From NCBI RefSeq assembly GCF_036346875.1, contig NZ_CP107852.1, positions 2,666,001 through 2,730,000 of the forward strand: a DNA stretch of 64,000 bases, written 5' to 3'. Below are positions 58,036 through 64,000 of this stretch, in pieces. Each line of letters begins with the position of its first letter. The stretch's first letter is position 1. The position numbers and the translations under genes are program-made. Origin of the DNA: Nocardia sp. NBC_00508. GTDB taxonomy: Bacteria > Actinomycetota > Actinomycetes > Mycobacteriales > Mycobacteriaceae. Below the pieces are notes generated by a model. That model was given only the letters and a program-made list of their open reading frames with translations. It had not been told where the DNA came from and searched no databases.

Positions 58036-58261
58036 TTTCTCGGGCCCAGCGCGGTCCGAGCAATCATATAAGGGACTGATCGGTAAGCCCGCGCGCCGTA
58101 CTTGGATTGCCGCGGCTACCGCGAGTGCGGTCCGCGCCCCTACTGCTTCCCTACCGTCCTCTCGTCGAACACCGCCGGATTCCCCTGGAAGCGGCGTCTT
58201 GCCTGATGCCTGTCGTTATATCGGCGCAGGGACGGTCATGTTGCAGGCCTGCCCCGCATCG

Positions 58262-58275
58262 GTGAACTTGTTCAC
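58262..58275. promoter_or_regulatory. palindrome GTGAACTTGTTCAC upstream of NRPS A
   Basis: A perfect inverted repeat (GTGAAC, 2-nt centre, GTTCAC) overlaps the stop codon of the LuxR-type regulator gene and lies about 287 bp upstream of the NRPS A start. A TATAAC hexamer on the minus strand at 58215-58220 lies downstream of it. The position suits a binding site for an activator of the NRPS operon, perhaps the neighbouring regulator, but no -35 box is convincing. Confidence 0.35.
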
Positions 58276-59255
58276 AGCCACCCGCGCCGGGTCGCTTGCA
58301 CCCCCGCCTGGAATCTGGTGCTCGCGCCGAGCCGCTCCAGCAGCCGGGCGGTGCGGCGGACCACCGTGCGCCGCGACATCCCGAGTCTGCGTGCGATGGT
58401 GTCGTCGGTGGCGCCGAGCCCCATCAGGGTCAGGATCGCACGGTCGCGTTCGTCCAGCGCCTCGGCGGCCGGGTTCACCGAGATGGGCGCGGCCATCGTC
58501 CACAGCACGTCGAAGGTCTTGATCAGCAACTCGAGCGCGGGAGATCCGGTGATGCGCAGCCCCATCGGATCGGGCCTGCGTTCGTCGGCGTGCAGCACCA
58601 GGCTGGCCCGCTCGTCGTCGCTGATGATCAGCTTGAACGGCGGCTCGGGCAGCGTCCTGGCCTGCGCGCCACTGGCATTGGTGGACAGCGCGTGACGCAG
58701 GCGTTCGGGGTCCTGATAGACAGTGTCCTGATACAGCGTCTGGTAACGGATGCCGTCGCCGAGCCTGGCTCGTTTGAGCTGGAACAGCTGCCGCTCGCGC
58801 TCCGGATCGCTGAGGTACGGTCCGCGTTCGACCAGCTTGACGCAGCCGCGCGCGCCGGTCTGCAGCTCCTCGAAATCCGCCAGCATTTCCAGCCGCTCGT
58901 ACACCGGCACCACGGCGCCGTTACCGCGCGGTGAGCGGCGCACCGAACGGAACGTCTCGCTCAGTCGCGCCGCGGCGGCGTGCATCTGGTTGATCTCCTG
59001 TTGCCTGCGCCGCGCCTCGGATTCCGACAACGATTCCGGTGCGTGCGCATCCCAGACGGGGCCGCCGTCGTGCCTCTCGATGCGGACCGCGGCGCGTAAC
59101 TCACACAACACATCCAACGAGTCGGCGGCGAGGTCTTCCGAAACGCCCAGGTACTGCGCGATATCGGCGAGACTCGATCGCGGATGGTGCACCAGCACGG
59201 CATAGGTGCGGCCGTGCGGTGACCCAGGCTCGAAGATATGGCCCAGCTCGATCAC
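58272..59255 (-). CDS. LuxR-type helix-turn-helix regulator
   Basis: A 327-residue protein from a GTG at 59255. The N-terminus (HIFEPGSPHGRTYAVLVHHPRSSLADIAQYLGVSEDLAADSLDVLCEL) looks like a TrmB-type winged helix. The middle contains a segment of the type found in regulators with a degenerate sensor domain, and the C-terminus carries a LuxR HTH (about 270-318, LDERDRAILTLMGLGATDDTIARRLGMSRRTVVRRTARLLERLG). Such regulators are common beside actinobacterial secondary-metabolite genes. It is the first gene upstream of the three NRPS genes on the same strand, with 254 bp or more before NRPS A, so it is the best candidate for a pathway-specific regulator. No receiver domain or ATPase domain is present. 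Confidence 0.82.
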   Translation of the reverse strand: MIELGHIFEPGSPHGRTYAVLVHHPRSSLADIAQYLGVSEDLAADSLDVLCELRAAVRIERHDGGPVWDAHAPESLSESEARRRQQEINQMHAAAARLSETFRSVRRSPRGNGAVVPVYERLEMLADFEELQTGARGCVKLVERGPYLSDPERERQLFQLKRARLGDGIRYQTLYQDTVYQDPERLRHALSTNASGAQARTLPEPPFKLIISDDERASLVLHADERRPDPMGLRITGSPALELLIKTFDVLWTMAAPISVNPAAEALDERDRAILTLMGLGATDDTIARRLGMSRRTVVRRTARLLERLGASTRFQAGVQATRRGWL

Positions 59256-59397
59256 GGCCCGAGCCTAGCGACCGACCGGTGTTGATGGGGCGGGTCCACA
59301 AGACCCGAGCGCGCATCGCTTCGCGCCGCATCGGGGTGCGGGAAGCACCGCGGCGCGCAACTGTGCGATGGTCGGAATATCAAGCCGGACAGGGAAA

Positions 59398-60276
59398 TCA
59401 GTGCGCCGACGGGCCCCACTGCATGGGCACGCCCTTGGCGGAGAGGTAGGGCAGCGGGTCGATCTTGGCACCGGCCTGATCCCAGATCTCCAGGTGCAGA
59501 TGCGGTCCGGTGGACTGACCCCGGTTGCCGACGGTGGCGATCACGTCGCCCGCGTTCACCCGCTGGCCCTCGTGCACGAACATCTCGTTCACGTGGCCGT
59601 AGACCGCGGTGGTGCCGTCGTCCTGCAGCACGCGCACCCACAGGCCGAACCCGGAGGCCGGACCCGCTTCGATCACCGTGCCGTTGCTCACCGAGTGGAT
59701 CGGGGCCCCGAGCGCGTCGGCGAAGTCGAGGCCATAGTGCATGGCGCCCCAGCGGCTGCCGAAGCCGGAGCTGATCGCACCGCCCACCGGGCGCACCGCT
59801 GACGGCGGCGCGACCTGCTGCTGCACACCCCTGAGTGCCTCCTCCGCCTGGGCCAGCGGCGCGACGATCTCGGGCGGGAGATTGGGGATGCCGAAGGGGG
59901 TGGCGACCGGAGCCGCGATCGCGGTGGCCGCGACGGGAGCGGGCGCCGGGGCGGCCTCGGCGACCGGCTCGGCGGCGGCCTTGGCCTCGGCAACCGGAAG
60001 GTTGCCCGTGCCCTTGACCGTGGTGGGCGCGGCGGCCGACTCCTCGTCGGCATCGTGCGCGCCTGGCAGCAGCGGGGAGGCGTACGCGAGTGCCGGGGCG
60101 ACCTGGCTGGCGGCGCCGATCAGCGCGCCCGCGGCGACCGCGGCGCTCGCGGCGGCCTTCACCCGCTCGGCCGCGGACGGCTCGGCGCGGTGCCGCGTCG
60201 GCCGGTCCGTGGCGCCGCCCTCGCCGAGGAGGCTCTGCACGGTAATGGAACTGGGGCCTACACGGTGCTGCGACAA
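59398..60276 (-). CDS. M23-family peptidoglycan peptidase with N-terminal membrane anchor
   Basis: A 292-residue protein when started at TTG 60276, which has GAGG 7 bases upstream and gives an N-terminus MSQHRVGPSSITVQSLLGEGG. A frame open to 60450 offers other starts but without good binding sites. Residues 41-65 form an Ala-rich hydrophobic segment (signal or anchor), then a low-complexity Ala-Pro linker (80-130). The LytM/M23 domain follows: HxxxD as His180-Asp184 (HYGLDFA), His228 (YGHV) and HLH at 259-261. These are the zinc ligands and catalytic His, all present. It should cut or bind peptidoglycan cross-bridges outside the membrane. It is unrelated in function to the NRPS genes as far as can be seen and lies upstream of the LuxR gene on the same strand. 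Confidence 0.85.
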   Translation of the reverse strand: MSQHRVGPSSITVQSLLGEGGATDRPTRHRAEPSAAERVKAAASAAVAAGALIGAASQVAPALAYASPLLPGAHDADEESAAAPTTVKGTGNLPVAEAKAAAEPVAEAAPAPAPVAATAIAAPVATPFGIPNLPPEIVAPLAQAEEALRGVQQQVAPPSAVRPVGGAISSGFGSRWGAMHYGLDFADALGAPIHSVSNGTVIEAGPASGFGLWVRVLQDDGTTAVYGHVNEMFVHEGQRVNAGDVIATVGNRGQSTGPHLHLEIWDQAGAKIDPLPYLSAKGVPMQWGPSAH

Positions 60277-60833
60277 AGCTTGATCCTCGGTCGACGTACA
60301 GGGTCCGGATGCCGGGGCCCGGCGCCGAACCGGGTTTAATAACGATCCGGTGACGACGAGCAGATAACGGTTTGGCATCCGTTGTGATGGGAACTCTACC
60401 TCGTCGTGACCATTCCGCAACCTTCGGCGGAGAATTCGCAGGTGAGGCACGGGTCACACGTCCAGATGGGCGAGACTTGGACCGTGATCATGGACCACTT
60501 GGCCGTCCCGATCGTGCTCGCCCCATGGCCAGCGGCCCCTCCACTCCCGGAACTGACCGCCGCCGGTCGCCGAGGCGGGCGGCTTCGGCCGAGTGGCCGC
60601 CGGGTACCTGAGCGCCGCCGACACCGCCGCATGCCGACGAGGTCGACCCCTAGGCGGGCCGAAACATGCTCCGGCACCGGAAACACCAGCCGGGACCTGA
60701 TCCGCACACTGGCGGCAGACACGAAAACCGCACTGGAAAAAGCACTTTGACACCGAATCCAGTGTTGTTGACAACGAATGTCGATTAGACTCGGGGCGCA
60801 TCGCATCGACGTCCAGCACTGGAGGAGAGCGTT
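60277..60833. other. 557-bp divergent intergenic region
   Basis: This region separates the M23 peptidase gene (leftward) from the SCO5389-family gene (rightward). Open frames across it lack recognisable domains and show no convincing starts. I see an AACGG/CCGTT inverted repeat near 60378-60395 and a GTTGT-TG-ACAAC repeat at 60764-60775, about 60-70 bp before the rightward gene. No riboswitch consensus is evident to me by eye. Confidence 0.5.
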
Positions 60834-61229
60834 ATGTCCCTTGATGTCCCCACCGCACTACTCGAACGCGCCGAGCGCGGCGAGGTCGACGACGCCGACT
60901 TCGTCGAGGTCGTGCGCAATTCGCTGCCGTACGCCTGGGAGGTCGTCAGCCGGGTGGCCGGTGAACTGCGGTCCGGCGGCACCGCGGAATTCGCCGACAA
61001 CACGGTCGCCCCGCCAGACGAGGTGGCCCGCGGCCAGCTGCTGCGCGCCATGGCTTCCGACGCCATCCGCGGCGGACTCGAGCGGCACTTCGGGGTGAAA
61101 CTCGCCTTCCAGAACTGCCATCGGGTCGCCGCGTTCCCGCTGTCCGCGGTCGGCGGCGAGACCTACACCACGTTCATCGGCACCAGGGCGCAGCTGCTCA
61201 ACCAGAGCCCCGAACTGCGCAACTGCTGA
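60834..61229 (+). CDS. SCO5389-family protein
   Basis: A 131-residue soluble protein with the full length of the actinobacterial SCO5389 family: MSLDVPTALLERAERGEVDDADFV at the start, a central PPDEVARGQLLRAMASDAIRGGLERHFGVKLAFQNCHRVAAFPL block, and the terminal RAQLLNQSPELRNC. A strong Shine-Dalgarno (GGAGGAGAG) precedes the ATG. The biochemical function of this family is not known to me; conserved Cys and His residues in QNCHR are notable. A strong hairpin follows the gene. Confidence 0.75.
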   Translation: MSLDVPTALLERAERGEVDDADFVEVVRNSLPYAWEVVSRVAGELRSGGTAEFADNTVAPPDEVARGQLLRAMASDAIRGGLERHFGVKLAFQNCHRVAAFPLSAVGGETYTTFIGTRAQLLNQSPELRNC

Positions 61230-61242
61230 TCGGCGCGACCTG

Positions 61243-61284
61243 AACACCCGGCGCGGCAAACCGTTTCGGTCCGCGCCGGGTGTT
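61243..61284 (+). terminator. hairpin terminator after the SCO5389-family gene
   Basis: A perfect 14-bp stem (61243-61256 with 61271-61284, GC-rich, AACACCCGGCGCGG arm) and a 14-nt loop begin 13 bp after the stop codon. The T run is weak, as often seen in high-GC genomes. Confidence 0.7.
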
Positions 61285-61357
61285 CGTTCGGACAAGTCCG
61301 GCACATCCGCGCGTCGCCACCGTTCAGCGCGATACCGCGCGCGTAGGGTGAACCGCC

Positions 61358-61906
61358 ATGAGCAGCAACGATCTTCGTGATGAGGTCGAAGCCCGGCTGG
61401 CGCCGTGGCAGCAACAGCTCGGAGCGGACCGCGCCGCATACACCAATCACGTACTGCGCGTCCTGGCGCTGTGCGATCTACTGGCCGCCGATCAGCAACC
61501 TCCGCCGAGCGCCCGCGAGGAATACCTGACCGCGGCCACCCTGCACGACATCGGCATCTGGTCCGCGGGCACCTTCGACTACCTGGGCCCCTCCTGCGAC
61601 CTGGCCCGAGCCTGGCTGGCGAGCATCGACCGCGACGACCTGACCGGCCTGGTGGTGTCGATGATCAACGAACACCACCGGATTCGCCCGGCGGGCCCAC
61701 CGCACGACCCGGTCGAGATCTTCCGCCGCGCCGACGCCATCGATGTCGGACGCGGTCTGCTCAGGCGGTTCGGCGTCTCCCGCGCCGCTTACCGCGATCT
61801 GGCGAAACGCTATCCGAACCACGGCTTTCATCGCACATTGGTCCGCCTGACCGCGCGACGGCTGCGGACCAACCCCGCGTCACCACTGCCGATGGTGAAG
61901 TGGTGA
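61358..61906 (+). CDS. HD-domain protein (putative metal-dependent phosphohydrolase)
   Basis: A 182-residue protein. The HD metal site is visible as His31 (NHVLRVL), the adjacent His63-Asp64 pair in LHDIGIW, His106/His107 in NEHHRI and Asp126 or Asp129 in RRADAIDVGR. This corresponds to H...HD...D of the HD superfamily, which hydrolyses phosphate esters of nucleotides or related compounds. The substrate is unknown. The gene converges on the acyl-CoA ligase with 27 bp between stop codons. Confidence 0.8.
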   Translation: MSSNDLRDEVEARLAPWQQQLGADRAAYTNHVLRVLALCDLLAADQQPPPSAREEYLTAATLHDIGIWSAGTFDYLGPSCDLARAWLASIDRDDLTGLVVSMINEHHRIRPAGPPHDPVEIFRRADAIDVGRGLLRRFGVSRAAYRDLAKRYPNHGFHRTLVRLTARRLRTNPASPLPMVKW

Positions 61907-61933
61907 CGCGGGGCGGTCCCGGGAAGGAAGGCG

Positions 61934-63571
61934 TCAGCCGAGGGTGGTGACGTCCAGGTCGCCGTCGGCGTACTGGCCGCGCAACCGCTTCTTGTCGAAC
62001 TTGCCCACGCTGGTCTTGGGGACCTCCGCGATGAAAGTCCAGCGTTCGGGCAACTGCCATTTCGCGAACTTGTCGGCCAGGAACTCGCGCAGCTCTTCGG
62101 GCTTGGCCTCGGCGCCCTCGGCCAGCACGATCGCCACCAGCGGGCGCTCGTCCCACTTCTCGTCCGGCACGCCGATCACCGCGGCCTCGGCCACCGCCGG
62201 GTGGCCGATGATGGCGTTCTCCAGATCCACCGACGAAATCCATTCACCACCGGACTTGATCACGTCCTTGGAGCGATCGACCAGGGTGAGATAGCCGTCC
62301 GGGCTGATCTTGCCGACATCACCGGTGCGCAACCAGCCGTCGTCGAACTTCTCCGGGTCCACCGGCGTGCCCTCGGGCGAGTAGTAGGAGCCGGTGATCC
62401 ACGGACCGCGCACTTCCAGCTCGCCGAGCGCCTCCCCGTCGTTCGCGACCACGCCCGCGTCGCCGACCAGGCGGGCCTGCACGCCGGCCGGGAACCGGCC
62501 CTGAGTCACCCGGTAGGCCCACTGCTCTTCCTCGGTGACCGCGGTAGCGGGTGGATGGGCGACGCTGCCCAGCGGCGAGGTCTCGGTCATGCCCCACGCG
62601 TGCAGCACCCGCACCCCGTGCTTGTCCTCGAAAGTGTGCATCATCGACGGCGGAACGGCCGAGCCGCCCACCACGACCGAGCGCAGGTGCGTGATGTCCT
62701 GCGGATTCGCCGCCAACGCCGCCAGCACCCCGCCCCAGATGGTCGGCACCGCGGCGGCGAAGGACGGCTTCTGCGCGGCCATACACTCCAGCAGCGGACC
62801 AGGCTGCAGGAACCGGTCCGGCATGAGCAGATTCGAGCCGGACAGCAGCGCCGCGTACGGCAGGCCCCAGGCATTCGCGTGGAACAGCGGCACGATGGCA
62901 AGGATGGTGTCGGTTTCGAACAGGCCCATCCCGTTGTTCGCGCTGACCTGCATGGCGTGCAGCCAGTTGGAGCGGTGCGAATACACCACGCCCTTCGGGT
63001 CGCCCGTGGTGCCGGAGGTGTAGCACATCGCGGCGGCGGAGCGCTCGTCGATCACCGGGAAGTCGTAGGTGTCCGGCTGCGCGGCCAGCAGTTCGGGGTA
63101 GGAATGCACCTGCACGCCCTCGGGGGCGTCCAGCGTCGCCGCGTCACCGTTGACCACGATGACGTGACGGACCGTCGTCAGGTGCGGAAGGATCTGGGCG
63201 AACAGCGGCACCAGCGTGCCGTCCACCAGTACCACCTGGTCTTCGGCATGGTTGGCCACGTAGACGACCTGTTCGGGGAACAACCGGATGTTCAGCGCAT
63301 GCAGCACCGCGCCCATCGCGGGCACCGCGATGTAGGCGACCAGGTGTTCGTTGTTGTTCCACATGAACGTGCCGACCCGGTCGCCGACCCCGATCCCCAA
63401 CCCGCGCAGCGCGTTCGCCAACCGCGCCGACTCGACGCCGACCTCGCGATAGGTCATGGTGCGCACGCCGGTGCCGGTCCAGGTGGACACGGTGGAATCT
63501 CCGGCGAACGTCGATGCGTAGCGCAGCAACGTGGCCAGCGACAACGGCTCGTCCTGCATAGTGCTGAACAT
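61934..63571 (-). CDS. long-chain fatty-acid-CoA ligase (FadD-type, acyl-adenylating)
   Basis: A 545-residue acyl-activating enzyme from ATG 63571, preceded by AGGAG. The phosphate-binding loop YTSGTTGDPKG is at 184-194. WGMTETSPLG, DGWLRTGDVG, SRKD-like RSKDVIKSGGEWIS and the C-terminal Lys in KTSVGKFDKKRLR complete the ANL-superfamily motifs. It should form acyl-AMP and then acyl-CoA. The layout fits medium/long-chain ligases of the AlkK type used in lipid degradation. A role in supplying an acyl starter for a lipopeptide is possible but nothing beyond proximity (4 kb from the NRPS regulator) supports it. Confidence 0.87.
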   Translation of the reverse strand: MFSTMQDEPLSLATLLRYASTFAGDSTVSTWTGTGVRTMTYREVGVESARLANALRGLGIGVGDRVGTFMWNNNEHLVAYIAVPAMGAVLHALNIRLFPEQVVYVANHAEDQVVLVDGTLVPLFAQILPHLTTVRHVIVVNGDAATLDAPEGVQVHSYPELLAAQPDTYDFPVIDERSAAAMCYTSGTTGDPKGVVYSHRSNWLHAMQVSANNGMGLFETDTILAIVPLFHANAWGLPYAALLSGSNLLMPDRFLQPGPLLECMAAQKPSFAAAVPTIWGGVLAALAANPQDITHLRSVVVGGSAVPPSMMHTFEDKHGVRVLHAWGMTETSPLGSVAHPPATAVTEEEQWAYRVTQGRFPAGVQARLVGDAGVVANDGEALGELEVRGPWITGSYYSPEGTPVDPEKFDDGWLRTGDVGKISPDGYLTLVDRSKDVIKSGGEWISSVDLENAIIGHPAVAEAAVIGVPDEKWDERPLVAIVLAEGAEAKPEELREFLADKFAKWQLPERWTFIAEVPKTSVGKFDKKRLRGQYADGDLDVTTLG

Positions 63572-63602
63572 CGGAACTCCTCTTTTCTTCGGTGACTTCC
63601 GC

Positions 63603-64000
63603 TCAGAAAGCCAAGTCCGTTTCGGCCACCTTCGGGGTCTCCGACGTGATCCCGTAGAGCAACCCGATCCACCGGGCCACTTCGGGATACAGAATCGGTT
63701 TACCGCTGGTGAGCACGGCACAGGTCAGTGCGCGCTCGGGGTCGGCCCAGGCCACGTTGTTCGTGAAGCCGAGATGGCCGAAGGCGCGCCTGGTATCGGG
63801 GCCGAACAGGCTGAACACCCGGCCGCCGAGCATCGGCCCGTACCCGAAGCCGAAGTTCATGCCCAGCATGAGGTCGGGCTCTATACGGGACTGTGGCACC
63901 AGCGCCGCGGCGATGGTGCCGGGCCGCATCAGGCGCACGCCGTCGAGTTCGCCGCCGCGGCGGAAGATCTCGTAGAAACGGGTGAACTCCACGGCGGTGC
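63603..64000 (-). CDS. beta-lactamase-family serine hydrolase, C-terminal fragment
   Basis: The last 132 residues of a gene that begins beyond the right edge of the window. The visible part has the C-terminal features of class-C beta-lactamase/esterase EstB-like proteins: LMRPGTIAAALVPQ, GFGYGPM and the HLGFTNNVAWADPERALTCAVLTSGKP strand, where GHLGFTNN holds the His-x-Gly third motif. The Ser-x-x-Lys nucleophile lies outside the window. It is followed 31 bp downstream by the fadD-type gene on the same strand, so the two are probably one operon. Confidence 0.75.
   Translation of the reverse strand, partial: TAVEFTRFYEIFRRGGELDGVRLMRPGTIAAALVPQSRIEPDLMLGMNFGFGYGPMLGGRVFSLFGPDTRRAFGHLGFTNNVAWADPERALTCAVLTSGKPILYPEVARWIGLLYGITSETPKVAETDLAF

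Noticed and set aside
60290..60400. Cyclic-di-AMP (ydaO-type) riboswitch upstream of the M23 peptidase
   Set aside because: Such elements often precede wall hydrolases in actinobacteria, but I could not find the conserved core in this leader by eye.
60406..60750. 114-codon plus-strand frame before the SCO5389-family gene
   Set aside because: No domain, no Shine-Dalgarno and an amino-acid composition typical of random high-GC frames.
60747..60791. Promoter from TTGACA at 60747 or 60768 with TAGACT at 60786
   Set aside because: Spacings of 33 or 12 bp are outside the normal range for a sigma-70-type promoter.

Overview
The window is chromosomal DNA of a high-GC, mycolic-acid-type actinomycete, most likely Nocardia or a close relative. 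I infer this from two secreted antigen-85-like esterases, a tandem-TetR regulator of the Mce3R type, a CrtL-type lycopene cyclase, an SCO5389-family protein and a large NRPS locus. All assignments come from reading the translated sequence; no database search was run.

Left flank (1-13,111). There is the 3' end of a DUF4442-type protein, then a minus-strand pair of secreted hydrolases (a lipase and an antigen-85-like esterase). A lycopene cyclase overlaps tail-to-tail with a three-gene DrrAB-like ABC exporter (ATPase plus two permeases, translationally coupled). Next come an aldehyde dehydrogenase homologue without its catalytic Cys, a tandem-TetR regulator divergent from an enoyl-CoA isomerase-like gene, an extended SDR without its catalytic Tyr, and a second antigen-85-like esterase.

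Centre (13,112-59,255). Three giant NRPS genes lie on the minus strand and are transcribed A (to 50,527), B (50,284-30,242), C (29,875-13,112). They sit downstream of a LuxR-type regulator gene. Domain order: A = A-T-C-A-T-C-[half A]; B = [half A]-A-T-(C-A-T)x5-TE; C = A-T-(C-A-T)x3-[E-like]-C-A-T-TE. That is 13 complete adenylation domains, 11 condensation domains, 13 carrier domains, 2 thioesterases, one E-like domain without catalytic residues, and two decayed half adenylation domains that face each other across the A/B gene boundary. If A and B work in series, the last C domain of A serves the first complete A domain of B. This gives an eight-residue line, with a separate five-residue line on C. 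Only one specificity is readable with some confidence: Thr at module 2 of A. No MbtH-like gene and no tailoring enzyme is visible between the NRPS genes.

Right flank (59,398-64,000). An M23 peptidase, an SCO5389-family protein, an HD-domain protein, a FadD-type acyl-CoA ligase and the C-terminal part of a beta-lactamase-family serine hydrolase follow.

The most unusual material is inside the NRPS locus: the split module framed by two non-catalytic half adenylation domains, the dead epimerase-like domain, a 14-copy hexanucleotide repeat coding for an Ala-Asp run in an adenylation subdomain, and near-identical DNA tracts with atypical codon use shared by several modules.
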